The position numbers were made by a program, and so were the translations under genes. Shown here piece by piece: positions 46,154-54,990 of a stretch of DNA of 64,000 nucleotides. Source of the DNA: CAVQUE01 sp046290435 (lineage in GTDB: Bacteria; Actinomycetota; Acidimicrobiia; Acidimicrobiales; UBA8592); contig JBKAGO010000034.1 of the NCBI GenBank assembly GCA_046290435.1, positions 160,249 to 224,248 of the forward strand, given 5' to 3'. The notes beneath the pieces were generated by a model. It was not told where the DNA came from and ran no database searches. It was given only the letters and a program-made list of their open reading frames with translations. Positions within the stretch are counted from its first letter, which is position 1; every line of letters begins with the position of its first letter.

Positions 46154-46812
46154 CCGGCGCCCTCTCGACCACGACCCGTGTGTTCCTACTCGACGACCAC
46201 GAGATCGTCCGACGTGGTGTCGCTGCGATCCTCGAAGCCGAGGACGACATGACGGTCGTGGGTCAGACGGCAACGGCGGCCGCGGCGGTGCAGGCGATAC
46301 CTCGTCTCGACGTCGACGTCGCCGTGCTCGACATCAGCCTGGCGGACGGTTCCGGCATCGACGTGTGCCGAACCCTGCGTCAGGTCGCACCGTCCACCCG
46401 TTCGGTGATGTTGACCTCGGTCGTCGATGAACGCGCATTGATCGCAGCCAAAGAAGCCGGCGCAAACGCGTTCGTCGTCAAGTCCGTCGACATCTCTCAA
46501 CTCCTGCACACGATCCGACGCGTCGGCGCCGGCCATTCGCTGCTCGACGCCGTCGACGTCCGCCTCGCCGAACGCAGCATGGGCGCCCGAGGCGAGGGAG
46601 CGGTGCTCGGCCTGACCCCGCAGGAGCGGGCCATCTTCGAGCTACTGGGCCGGGGCTACACGAACCGTCAGATCGCCCAGGAGATGCTGCTCGCCGAGAA
46701 GACGGTGAAGAACTACGTCTCCAACGTCTTGTCTCGCCTGGGCATGGCCCGTCGTGCCGAGGCCGCCGCCCTGGCGGCGCGCCTCGACGAACGGGCACGG
46801 GTCTGGGTCTGA
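46150..46812 (+). CDS. NarL/LuxR-type response regulator
   Basis: A 220-residue regulator. The receiver shows RVFLLDDHEIVRRGVAAILE and phospho-Asp in VAVLDISLADGSGIDV, with K in FVVKSVD. The C-terminal LuxR helix-turn-helix reads LTPQERAIFELLGRGYTNRQ and LLAEKTVKNYVSNVLSRLGM. This resembles DevR/DosR-type regulators. No cognate kinase lies beside it on the same strand; the divergent hybrid kinase could be a partner. Translation is coupled to the glycosyltransferase. Confidence 0.95.
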   Translation: MTGALSTTTRVFLLDDHEIVRRGVAAILEAEDDMTVVGQTATAAAAVQAIPRLDVDVAVLDISLADGSGIDVCRTLRQVAPSTRSVMLTSVVDERALIAAKEAGANAFVVKSVDISQLLHTIRRVGAGHSLLDAVDVRLAERSMGARGEGAVLGLTPQERAIFELLGRGYTNRQIAQEMLLAEKTVKNYVSNVLSRLGMARRAEAAALAARLDERARVWV

Positions 46813-46902
46813 GTCGCGCCCGCCGAGCGGGTCCGTGGCCGCAGCGACCAGGCGTTGCGTCTGTCCGCACAGCGACAGCCACTGCCACACCGCGGCGGGC
46901 GC

Positions 46903-46929
46903 CGCCGGCCCCTGGTGGGGGGGCCGGCG
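46903..46929. terminator. GC-rich hairpin between convergent genes
   Basis: A 10-bp perfect GC stem (46903-46912 with 46920-46929) and 7-nt loop end 1 bp before the stop codon of the convergent PHP gene and 90 bp after the LuxR-type gene. It is a likely bidirectional terminator. Confidence 0.6.
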
Positions 46930-46930
46930 T

Positions 46931-48460
46931 TCAGCGCCCGGGTCGTGCGGAGATCGTCGAGCCGGTGACGAAGATCGGGTTGCCCAGCGCGCTCAGCGCC
47001 CGGTCGTCGTGGATCTCGATGGTCCAGAACGTGCCGAGCGGCCCTTCGTCGGGTCGGCGATCCCCCACGAAGCGATACCGCCAGTGGTCGTCGGTGATCG
47101 GCACCGACTCGACCTCGTGGCCGTTGGCACGCAGGGAGAGGCGCTGACCCGCAGCTCCGGAGACCTCGGCGACGACCTCGGCGGCGTCGGCTGCGATGGC
47201 GCCCCCGAAGGTGAAGGCATCGGCGTGCCCCTGTCCCGGAGCGGCGTGGTCGACCGCGTCGCACCCCGAGATCGGCCGTGCGGTGAGTGACAGCCCGGGG
47301 CTGGCACCGACCCCGCGGGCCTCGATGTAGGCCCGGCCCGCCGTCAGGGCCTCGCGCACCGCATGCACGTCGAGCCGGTCGGCACCGATGACTGTCGTGG
47401 CGCCCCCGTAGCCGTCGCCGAGCTTGTCGTCGGAGCCGGCCACGGCCCAGACGCGATGCCCGGCACGGAGCATGGCCTCCCACTGCTCGATGGCCGTGCG
47501 GACGAAGGGGTTGGGATGGCCCCCCACCAGCGACCCGACCGTCACGACCTCCATGGTGGTCACCGCCGCCAGGTCGGTCTGATCCCACAGCCGGTATTCG
47601 CAGCCGCGGCAGAAGTGACCCCACTCCTCGACCGGGTACGCCGTCGGATGCGCCACGCCGAACAGCGCACCGTCGGCGACGACGGCGGCCTGGATGTCGG
47701 CCATGGAGATGGCCTTGGCTGCTCCCCGTACAGCACGGTGGCCGACGCGGTACTCGCTGGTCGACGGCGTCGCCCCGTAGGCGACGGCGTGGCCGAAATA
47801 GGTGATGATCTCCCGCGCAGGCCAGATCAGCAGGTCGGGGTTGGCCCGCTGGACGGCGCCGAGTTGGGGCCAGTGCGCTGAGGTCGTGTATTCGGTGAAC
47901 GCACAGATGTCGACGCCGGCCGCTCTGGCGGCGGCGATGGCGTCGTCCCATCCGGGGGCGTCGGGGTGGGAGTGCCAGCCGTGCATGTGGAGGTCGGCGC
48001 GGTACCAGCCGGGTTCGTCTCGGGCGATGTGGTGGGGGTCGACCGGGTCGTCGACGGCGCAGCCCTCGATGCGAGGCGTCGACGCGCACGCGACCTCGAG
48101 GCGCCACGCCACGCCGGTCCCGACGTCGCCGAAACCGAGTTCGACGCTCCATGTCCCCGGCTCGATCGGGCCGGCCAGATAGCCGCGTGAGGCACCGCCC
48201 TCCTCGACGGCAACGGGGTCCTGGCCGGCGTGGATGCGGCCCTCCCGGCTGCCGGACCAGCCCCGGAACGCGCCGCCCGGCGCGCGGAGCCCCAGATCGA
48301 CCACTGCATCGTCGGCGGGAGTCCAGGTGTACGCGACCTCGATGCGGCGGGTGCCCGGGGGCACCTCGACATCGACCAATCGATAGGTCGACTGGGCCGC
48401 GGGCCCGACGGCGTGCTCGATGACGGTGGGGTCGCCGTCGAGCACGCACCGGGGCGTCAT
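46931..48460 (-). CDS. CehA/McbA-family PHP-type metallohydrolase
   Basis: A 509-residue phosphoesterase-like protein. Residues about 1-155 form a beta-rich domain (VEVPPGTRRIEVAYTW, GTWSVELGFGDVG). The PHP core then starts: YRADLHMHGWHSHPDAPGWD (HxH metal site), GVDICAFTEYTT, GALFGVAHPTAYPVEEWGH and VWAVAGSDDKLGDGYGGAT. The CehA/McbA group includes carbaryl hydrolase and many transporter-linked phosphodiesterases. It is 7 bp after the binding-protein gene of a Ugp-like transporter, so cleavage of the imported phosphoester is the likely job. Confidence 0.88.
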   Translation of the reverse strand: MTPRCVLDGDPTVIEHAVGPAAQSTYRLVDVEVPPGTRRIEVAYTWTPADDAVVDLGLRAPGGAFRGWSGSREGRIHAGQDPVAVEEGGASRGYLAGPIEPGTWSVELGFGDVGTGVAWRLEVACASTPRIEGCAVDDPVDPHHIARDEPGWYRADLHMHGWHSHPDAPGWDDAIAAARAAGVDICAFTEYTTSAHWPQLGAVQRANPDLLIWPAREIITYFGHAVAYGATPSTSEYRVGHRAVRGAAKAISMADIQAAVVADGALFGVAHPTAYPVEEWGHFCRGCEYRLWDQTDLAAVTTMEVVTVGSLVGGHPNPFVRTAIEQWEAMLRAGHRVWAVAGSDDKLGDGYGGATTVIGADRLDVHAVREALTAGRAYIEARGVGASPGLSLTARPISGCDAVDHAAPGQGHADAFTFGGAIAADAAEVVAEVSGAAGQRLSLRANGHEVESVPITDDHWRYRFVGDRRPDEGPLGTFWTIEIHDDRALSALGNPIFVTGSTISARPGR

Positions 48461-48467
48461 CGCAGGG

Positions 48468-50000
48468 TCACCGGCCCGTCCGCCGGGCGTAGTCGACCAG
48501 GAGTTCGTTGGCGGTCTCTTCGAGGTCGTCGATCATCGTTGCCGGATCGAGCCCCTCGAGCAGGACCCGCTCGAAGCCCAGCTCGAGCTCGTCGCGGATG
48601 AGGGTGTGCGGGCCCATGACCGGACCACTGCTGGCCACGGTCTCGTTGCCCTCGAGCAACTGGTCGAACGGCACCCGGAAGGCCGGCTGCTCCTCCCACG
48701 CGGCAACCACCTCGGGCAGCGCGGCGGTGGATTCACGAATGGGCAGGTAGCCCGAGCCGAGATGCCAGGTGGCCTGTTGTTCGGGTTCGTTCAGCCAGCG
48801 GACGAAGTCCCAGGCGGCTGCGATCTCCTCGTCGGGCTTGTCCTCGGTGAGCCAGAGCGCGGCGCCGCCGACGAGCGCACCGCCGGGATCGGGCGATGTC
48901 AGCCCGGGCAGCGGAGCGACGCCGATCTCGAGGTCGGGGGCGAGAACGGGCAGCTGGTCGAGCACCGAGGACAACGCCGCCGAGGTCTCGATGGTCATGG
49001 CCACCGGGGTCTCGCCGAGGAAGGCGAAGAAGTTGGCCGTGGCGTCGGGGTTGGCCCCGGTGTTGACGGCCAGCCCGTCGGTCTCGAGGTCACGGAAGAA
49101 GGTGACGACCTCGACCATCTCGGGCGTGTTGAACACCACCTCGGTGGCGAGGCCGGCACGGCCGTTGCCGTTGTTCGCGTAGGCGACGTCGGCCTTGCCC
49201 AGGATCTGCTCGACCATCCACGGCATACCCCCGGTGGCGAACGCGAAGCCGCCTGTTGCGGCGCCCGATTCGACGAGGACACGGGATGCCTCGCGGAGCT
49301 CGGCGAGGGTGGTGGGCGGCGCATCGGGGTCGAGGCCGGCCTCGGCGAAGGCGCCCCGGTCGTACCAGAGCACCGGGTTCGAGGAGTTGAACGGCATCGG
49401 CCAGACGACGTCGCCGACGGTGAACGCCGCCATGACGCGGTCGATGTGGTCGTCGAAGCTGTAGCCGGCTGCGTCCGCGCAGGCCTGGACGGGCAGCGCC
49501 GTCTGGGAGTCGATCATCGCCTGCACAGCTGTCTCCTCGAGCTGCACGATGTTGGGTCGGTCGCCCGCCGATGCGTTGCGGAACGTGTCGAAGTTCGTGG
49601 CGTAGGTGGACTGGTTGACCAGCGACACCACGACGCGGTCCTGGGTGGCGTTGTACTCGTCGGTGAGGGCGATGATCGTGTCCTCGAGGCTGGCGTTCAT
49701 GGCGTGCCACATCGTGATCTCGACCGGCCCGGTGGCCTCGTCGAGGGCATTGACGGGGCACTGGGCCTCTGCCAGCGCCTGCTGGGCTTCTGCTTCCTGG
49801 CGGGCCGCGGCCTCCTCGTCGATGGCGTCCTGGGCGTCGGTGTCGGTGGTCGCGGCGTCCTCGCCGGCCTCTTCGGCCGGGCCGCCGCCGTCGGTGGCAT
49901 CGGAGGTTTCGTCACCGCCACCTCCACAGGCGGCGCCGATGATCGCGAAGACCGCGAGCAGGGCGACGAGGCTGGTCAACCGGCGTCGGGAACGGGTCAT
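48468..50000 (-). CDS. ABC transporter sugar/glycerophosphate-binding lipoprotein (UgpB-like)
   Basis: A 510-residue lipoprotein with lipobox IIGAAC, an acidic tether and a short coiled segment rich in Glu/Ala/Gln, then a family-1 binding fold: GPVEITMWHAMNASLEDTII, NIVQLEETAVQAMIDSQ, WPMPFNSSNPVLWYDRGAFA and GGAALWLTEDKPDEEIAAAW. The WHAM and MPFNSS segments are typical of glycerol-3-phosphate-binding UgpB. AGGAG lies 9 nt before the ATG at 50000. It forms one operon with the ATPase, two permeases and the PHP hydrolase. Confidence 0.93.
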   Translation of the reverse strand: MTRSRRRLTSLVALLAVFAIIGAACGGGGDETSDATDGGGPAEEAGEDAATTDTDAQDAIDEEAAARQEAEAQQALAEAQCPVNALDEATGPVEITMWHAMNASLEDTIIALTDEYNATQDRVVVSLVNQSTYATNFDTFRNASAGDRPNIVQLEETAVQAMIDSQTALPVQACADAAGYSFDDHIDRVMAAFTVGDVVWPMPFNSSNPVLWYDRGAFAEAGLDPDAPPTTLAELREASRVLVESGAATGGFAFATGGMPWMVEQILGKADVAYANNGNGRAGLATEVVFNTPEMVEVVTFFRDLETDGLAVNTGANPDATANFFAFLGETPVAMTIETSAALSSVLDQLPVLAPDLEIGVAPLPGLTSPDPGGALVGGAALWLTEDKPDEEIAAAWDFVRWLNEPEQQATWHLGSGYLPIRESTAALPEVVAAWEEQPAFRVPFDQLLEGNETVASSGPVMGPHTLIRDELELGFERVLLEGLDPATMIDDLEETANELLVDYARRTGR

Positions 50001-50092
50001 GGTCGAGGACTCCTGGGGATCGGAAACGATGGAACCGGCTGTCGAGGGTGCGTGCATCGCCGAATCGGTGGCTCGATCATCGCGTGCGGCGC

Positions 50093-51001
50093 TCAGCCCT
50101 TGACCGCGCCCGCTGTCAGCCCCCTGATGAGCTGACGCTGGAACAACAACAAGATGACGATGATGGGCAGCGCCGCGACCACGGTGCCGGCCATGACGAG
50201 GTTGAGCTCGTCGAGGTTGCTCGCGGCCAGGGAGCGCAGACCGATCTGCACGGTGCGCATGTCGGGTTCGGTGGTGACGATCAGCGGCCACAGGTACTGG
50301 TTCCATGCCGACAGGAACGAAAAGACCGTCAGCGCGCCGATGGCCGGGCGGGCCAGCGGCACCACGACCTCCCACAGGAAGCGCAGATGCCCCATACCGT
50401 CCATCTGGGCGGCTTCGCGCAGCTCCTTGGGCAGCGTCAGGAACGTCTGGCGCAACAAGAACGTGCCGAACGCGGTGGCGATGAACGGCGCCACCAGGCC
50501 GGGGTAGGAGTCGAGCCAGCCGAGGGCACGCACGGTCTGGAAGTTGGCGACGATGGTCACCTCGGCGGGGACCATCAAGGTGGCGAGGAACAGGACGAAC
50601 AGGGTCCGTCGGAACGCGAAGTCCACGAAGGTGAACGCATACGCTGCGAGGACCGACGTGACGACCTGTCCGGCGGTGATGGCGACCGTCACGATCGCGC
50701 TGTTGATCAGGTAGCGGTCGAGGTTCGCCGAGGTCCACGCATTGGTGATGACGTCGAAGGTGATGGGCCACGGCAGCAACGAGCCGGGGTAGTCGAGCAC
50801 CTGCTCGTAGGGCTGGATCGCGCCGGTCAGGGTGACCCACACCGGGAACAACAGCACCGCCGATGTGAGGAGCAGCACGACGTAGCGGCCGGCGAGACGC
50901 CGGCGGCGCGTGGCGGGGGCGACCGCATCGGGATGGATGCGGCGACTCGGTGTGGGCTCGCCGGCGGCGGTCGCAGCCGAGGCGTCGATGGTGTCAGCCA
51001 T
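50093..51001 (-). CDS. ABC transporter permease, UgpE/MalG type
   Basis: A 302-residue membrane protein with six helices and the MalG-type EAA loop (LREAAQMDGMGHLRFLWEVV). The opening AGRYVVLLLTSAVLLFPVWV and the C-terminal LIRGLTAGAVKG are standard. Its start overlaps the preceding permease stop by 8 bp; 92 bp separate it from the binding-protein gene. Confidence 0.95.
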   Translation of the reverse strand: MADTIDASAATAAGEPTPSRRIHPDAVAPATRRRRLAGRYVVLLLTSAVLLFPVWVTLTGAIQPYEQVLDYPGSLLPWPITFDVITNAWTSANLDRYLINSAIVTVAITAGQVVTSVLAAYAFTFVDFAFRRTLFVLFLATLMVPAEVTIVANFQTVRALGWLDSYPGLVAPFIATAFGTFLLRQTFLTLPKELREAAQMDGMGHLRFLWEVVVPLARPAIGALTVFSFLSAWNQYLWPLIVTTEPDMRTVQIGLRSLAASNLDELNLVMAGTVVAALPIIVILLLFQRQLIRGLTAGAVKG

Positions 51002-51968
51002 AGTGCACCCGCCGATCGAGCAGCCGGAACTGGGCCAGGCTCAGGACGGCCATCATGACGAAGAGTCCGATGGCCTGCACCGAGGCGACGCCTTCGTTCT
51101 TGGCTTGGCCGAAGGCGTTGTCGTAGATGGAGTAGACGAGCACGTTGGTGCGGTCGATGGGGCCGCCCTGGGTGAGCAGGTCGACCTGGCCGAAGGACTG
51201 GAAGGCGATGAGGCTCAGCACCACCACGCCGAAGAACAGCGTCGGCGACAGCAGCGGCAGGGTGATCTCGCGGAACTGGCGGAAGGGTCCGAGCCCGTCG
51301 AGTTGGGCGGATTCGTAGAGGTCACGTGGGATCGACTGCAGCCCTGCGGTCACCACGATGAAGGTGAAGCCGAGGTTCTGCCAGACCGTTGCCACCGACA
51401 CCGAGATCAGCGCCGTGCCGGGGTCGTTGAGCACCCCGGGTTGTTGCAGCACGTCGAAGGGCAACACGTTGGTGAGGATCCCGATGGCGGGGTTGAACAA
51501 CACCAGGAACATCACCGACGCAACCGCTACGGAGGTGGCGATCGTGGACGAGAACACGGTGCGGAAGGCCTCGATGCCGCGCAGCGGCTTGTCGGCCAGC
51601 ACCGCCAGCGCCACCCCGAGCGCGAGGCCGGTCGGGACGGTCAACAGGGCGTAGAGGATGGTCAGCCACAGGCTGGAGCGGGTGGCTTCGTCGGTGAGGA
51701 CGTCCCAGTACTGGGAGGGCCCGACCCAGATGCGGTTGCCGCCGAAGAAGTCCGACTCGTACAGGCCGAGCCACGCCGTCCGCCCGAGCGGGTAGTAGAC
51801 GAACACGGCGAACAGCACCAGCGACGGCGCCAGGAACGCGAGTGCGATGCCCAGATCCCGGGCCTTGTAACGCCCCCGCCTTCGTCCGTCATCGCCGAAA
51901 TCTGGAGATCTGGGTCCTCCGGCGGGACCCAGATCTCCAGATTTCGCAGTTTCGGGTGTGCTGGTCAC
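50994..51968 (-). CDS. ABC transporter permease, UgpA/MalF type
   Basis: A 324-residue permease with six helices (IALAFLAPSLVLFAVFVYYP first) and the EAA loop DLYESAQLDGLGPFRQFREI. The GTG start at 51968 overlaps the ATPase stop by 4 bp (GTGA). Residues 8-25 are encoded by a 51-bp perfect inverted repeat (51896-51946), which lies in the non-conserved cytoplasmic N terminus. The next downstream start candidates would lose the first helix, so this coding assignment of the repeat is likely correct. Confidence 0.93.
   Translation of the reverse strand: MTSTPETAKSGDLGPAGGPRSPDFGDDGRRRGRYKARDLGIALAFLAPSLVLFAVFVYYPLGRTAWLGLYESDFFGGNRIWVGPSQYWDVLTDEATRSSLWLTILYALLTVPTGLALGVALAVLADKPLRGIEAFRTVFSSTIATSVAVASVMFLVLFNPAIGILTNVLPFDVLQQPGVLNDPGTALISVSVATVWQNLGFTFIVVTAGLQSIPRDLYESAQLDGLGPFRQFREITLPLLSPTLFFGVVVLSLIAFQSFGQVDLLTQGGPIDRTNVLVYSIYDNAFGQAKNEGVASVQAIGLFVMMAVLSLAQFRLLDRRVHYG
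51896..51946. repeat. 22-bp perfect inverted repeat inside permease coding sequence
   Basis: Arms 51896-51917 and 51925-51946 are perfect reverse complements of 22 bp around the 7-nt loop TCCGGCG. Each arm contains GGAGATCTGGGTCC or its complement. The element encodes residues 8-25 of the UgpA-like permease, including the repeat-derived stretch SGDLGPAGGPRSPDF. It resembles a mobile palindromic element inserted in frame. Confidence 0.88.
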
Positions 51969-53044
51969 GGGATGGCCACGCCCGAGTCGGCGTCGAACAG
52001 CTGGATGCGATCGGCTACGGGTTGCAGGGCGACGCTGTCGTCCTCGATGGGTACAGCGACGTCGGCGCCCACCCGGACCGCGACGCGGTCTCCGTCGGCG
52101 AGCACACAGTGCACGAGACGCTCGTGTCCGAGCGCCTCGACCAGCACGACCTTGGCCGTCAGGGCTCCGCCGCTGGTGAGCGCCACGTGTTCGGGGCGGA
52201 ACCCCGCGTGGACCTCCCTGCCGGCGGCAGAACGCCATATCGACGCCTGGGCGTCGTCGGTCGGAAAGGGGAGGGTCCCGGCTGCGGTTTCGATGCCGTG
52301 GTCGCCGACCCGCCCGGCGACGAGGTTCATCGGCGGGCTGCCGATGAAACGCGCCACCATCGTGTTCGCCGGCCGGTCGTACACCTCGCTGGGCGTGCCC
52401 ACCTGCTGCAGGCGGCCCTGCTGGATGACGGCCACCCGGTCGGCCATCGTCATGGCCTCGACCTGGTCGTGGGTGACATAGACGAACGTCGTGCCGATGC
52501 GGTCGTGGAGGTCCACCAGTTCGGCCCGGGTCTGGACCCGCAGGGTGGCGTCGAGGTTCGACAGCGGCTCGTCCATGAGGAACACGGCCGGCCGGCGGAC
52601 GATGGCCCGTGCCAGGGCGACGCGTTGGCGCTGCCCGCCCGAGAGCTGGGCCGGTTTGCGGTCGAGGTAGTCGCCGATGTCGAGGGCCCGGGCGGCCTCG
52701 GCCACCATCTCGGCGCGCTCGGCCGGGGGGATCTTGCGGCTGCGCAGCGGGACCTCGATGTTGGCCCGAACGGTCTTGTGGGGATACAGCGCGTAGCTCT
52801 GGAAGACCATCGCGACGTCTCGCTTGGAGGGGGGGACGTCGTTGACGACGAGCCCGTCGATGCTGACCTCGCCACCGGTCGGGTCCTCGAGCCCCGCGAT
52901 CAGCCGGAGCAGGGTCGACTTGCCGCAGCCCGACGGGCCCAACAGGACGAGGAACTCCTGGTCCTCGATCTCGAGGGTGACGTCGTCGACCGCGACCGTG
53001 TCGTCGAAACGCTTGGTTACACCGGTGAGCGAGACGCCGGCCAT
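51965..53044 (-). CDS. ABC transporter ATPase, UgpC/MalK type
   Basis: A 359-residue import ATPase. Walker A is LLGPSGCGKSTLLRLIAGLE, the signature LSGGQRQRVALARAI, Walker B AVFLMDEPLSNLDA and the switch His is in TFVYVTHDQVEAMTMADR. The C-terminal TOBE/MalK regulatory domain (about 235-359) contains GFRPEHVAL. It is first in the five-gene operon. The glycerophosphate assignment rests on the binding protein and the PHP neighbour; a sugar substrate remains possible. Confidence 0.95.
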   Translation of the reverse strand: MAGVSLTGVTKRFDDTVAVDDVTLEIEDQEFLVLLGPSGCGKSTLLRLIAGLEDPTGGEVSIDGLVVNDVPPSKRDVAMVFQSYALYPHKTVRANIEVPLRSRKIPPAERAEMVAEAARALDIGDYLDRKPAQLSGGQRQRVALARAIVRRPAVFLMDEPLSNLDATLRVQTRAELVDLHDRIGTTFVYVTHDQVEAMTMADRVAVIQQGRLQQVGTPSEVYDRPANTMVARFIGSPPMNLVAGRVGDHGIETAAGTLPFPTDDAQASIWRSAAGREVHAGFRPEHVALTSGGALTAKVVLVEALGHERLVHCVLADGDRVAVRVGADVAVPIEDDSVALQPVADRIQLFDADSGVAIP

Positions 53045-53355
53045 GACGTCAGCGGTCCTGCGTGCGACAGCGCACCCTGCACGTCGGTGGCGGCGTCATC
53101 GTCGTGATCATGGCCGCTCCCGGCGACCGATCGCCACTCACGCCGTGACTGTTCACGGGCGTGGCCCTGGTGTTCGCCGCTCGTTCATGTCGGCGTCGCC
53201 GCTGGTCCTACCAACTCGATCGGTGCCCACGGAACCCAACGCTACTCCTGCTCCGCCGCCGTGGCCTGCGGCACTCGTACCCTGACCGGAAACGTTCGCT
53301 TGGGCGGTCCGATCGCACCGCCAGAGGTTGTCGGTCAGGGCACTAGCATCGGGCG
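53045..53355. other. Divergent promoter region
   Basis: About 310 bp between the transporter operon and the divergent amidohydrolase. An imperfect inverted repeat (53140-53149 with 53154-53164, one bulged base) lies 96 bp upstream of the ATPase start, a possible operator. TAGCAT at 53344-53349 is 6 nt before the amidohydrolase ATG. I see no protein gene here. Confidence 0.4.
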
Positions 53356-54963
53356 ATGACGACGAAGGCGCCCGTGGTGGTGTTCGGTAATGGCGGCGTG
53401 CTCGGCGGCGACGGCAGGGTCCACGAGGCCGTCGCCGTATCCGGGGGCCGGGTGGTGGCGCTCGGCACCGATGCGCTCGAGCTCGGGTCGGTCACCGTGG
53501 ACCTCGGCGGGGGTCTGCTGCTCCCGGCCTTCCGCGACGGCCACAGCCATCCGCTGTGGGGCGGTATCGACCAGAACCGGTTGCCGCTCAACGGTCTCCG
53601 CTCGGTCGAGGAGATCGTCGACGCCGTCGCCACCTACGCCCGGGCGAATCCCGCGTTGACCTGGATCATCGGCGGTCCCTACGATCCCTCCACGCTGCCG
53701 TACGGGCGGGGCGACGCGACCTGGCTCGATCGCGCCACCGACCGCCCGGTGGCGCTCTTCGCCGCCGACTACCACACCGCATGGGTCAACAGCGCAGCGC
53801 TTGCCGTCGCGGGGATCGATGCGTCGACGCCCGACCCGGAGCTCGGCGAGATCATCCGCCGCAGCGACGGCAGTCCCTGCGGCATGCTCGTCGAGTTCGG
53901 TGCGCTCGAGCTGATCGAGGCCCATTTCCCCGAGCCCACCGAAGCCGAACGGGCCGCCGGGCTGGCGACCGGGCTCGACCACTTCTCGCGCCTGGGGGTC
54001 GTCTGGGCGCAGGACGCCGCCGCCACCGCAGCCGACGGCGCCACGTACCTGGCCGCTGCCCGCTCCGGCGTTCTCCCCGTGCGGGTCAACCTCGCGTGGC
54101 GTGCCGAGCCCGACAAGTGGCGAAGGGATCGCGACGCCTTCGCGGCGCTGGCCGCCGAGATCACCGCCGATCCGTCGTGTGCAGGCCGGCTGAGCGCCGA
54201 GACGGTCAAGTTCTTCGCAGATGGCGTCATCGAACAGGGCACCGGCGCGCTGCTCGAGCCCTACGAGGACGAACCGCACTCGTGCGGGCTACCCAACTGG
54301 TCGCCCGAGGCCCTCGCCGAAGCGGTCCGTGCCTTCGCTGCCGATGGCCGACAGATCCACGTGCACGCCATCGGCGACGGCGGCGTGCGGATGGCCCTCG
54401 ACGCCATCGAACACGCCCAGGCCGAGCTCGGCCCGCTGCGGCGGCCGGTCATCGCCCACACCCAGCTCGTCGATCCCACCGATCGTCCCCGCTTCGCCGA
54501 ACTCGGTGTCGTCGCCAACTTCGAGCCGCTGTGGGCCCGCCTCGATTCGGACATGACCGAGCTGACCATGCCGCGACTCGGGCCCCACCGCAGCGCCCTG
54601 CAGTACCCCATCGCCACGTTGCACCGCATGGGTGCGGCGGTGAGCTTCGGCAGCGACTGGCCGGTGTCGAGCGCCAACCCCCTCGAGGGCCTCGCGGTGG
54701 CGGTCACCCGCCAGACCCCCGACGGCGAGCCGGTCGGCGGCTGGCTGCCCGAGGAGCGCATGCCCATCCTCGATGCCATCGGGGCCTACACGAGCGGAAG
54801 CGCCCATCAGGCATTCGACGACGACCGTGGCGCCATCTCGCCCGGCATGGTTGCCGACTTCACGCTGGTCGAGGCAGACATCACCGCGATGGCCGGCGCC
54901 GAGATAGCCGACGTCGCCACCGCCGGCGTGTGGATGGAAGGGCGCGAGGTCTGGCGCGACTGA
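53356..54963 (+). CDS. YtcJ-like amidohydrolase (Amidohydro_3)
   Basis: A 535-residue metal-dependent hydrolase. The N-terminal beta domain is followed by the first metal site LPAFRDGHSHPLWGGID, then TVKFFADGVIEQGTGALLEP, HVHAIGDGGVRMALDAIEH and FGSDWPVSSANPLEGLAVAV. YtcJ-like enzymes hydrolyse amide or ester bonds of unknown natural substrates. The last 40 residues (HQAFDDDRGAISPGMVADFT) close the small beta domain. TAGCAT 6 nt upstream suggests leaderless transcription. The gene converges on the AI-2E-family gene with 27 bp between stops. Confidence 0.93.
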   Translation: MTTKAPVVVFGNGGVLGGDGRVHEAVAVSGGRVVALGTDALELGSVTVDLGGGLLLPAFRDGHSHPLWGGIDQNRLPLNGLRSVEEIVDAVATYARANPALTWIIGGPYDPSTLPYGRGDATWLDRATDRPVALFAADYHTAWVNSAALAVAGIDASTPDPELGEIIRRSDGSPCGMLVEFGALELIEAHFPEPTEAERAAGLATGLDHFSRLGVVWAQDAAATAADGATYLAAARSGVLPVRVNLAWRAEPDKWRRDRDAFAALAAEITADPSCAGRLSAETVKFFADGVIEQGTGALLEPYEDEPHSCGLPNWSPEALAEAVRAFAADGRQIHVHAIGDGGVRMALDAIEHAQAELGPLRRPVIAHTQLVDPTDRPRFAELGVVANFEPLWARLDSDMTELTMPRLGPHRSALQYPIATLHRMGAAVSFGSDWPVSSANPLEGLAVAVTRQTPDGEPVGGWLPEERMPILDAIGAYTSGSAHQAFDDDRGAISPGMVADFTLVEADITAMAGAEIADVATAGVWMEGREVWRD

Positions 54964-54990
54964 CAGCTGCAGCCGACCGAGGCGTGTCGT

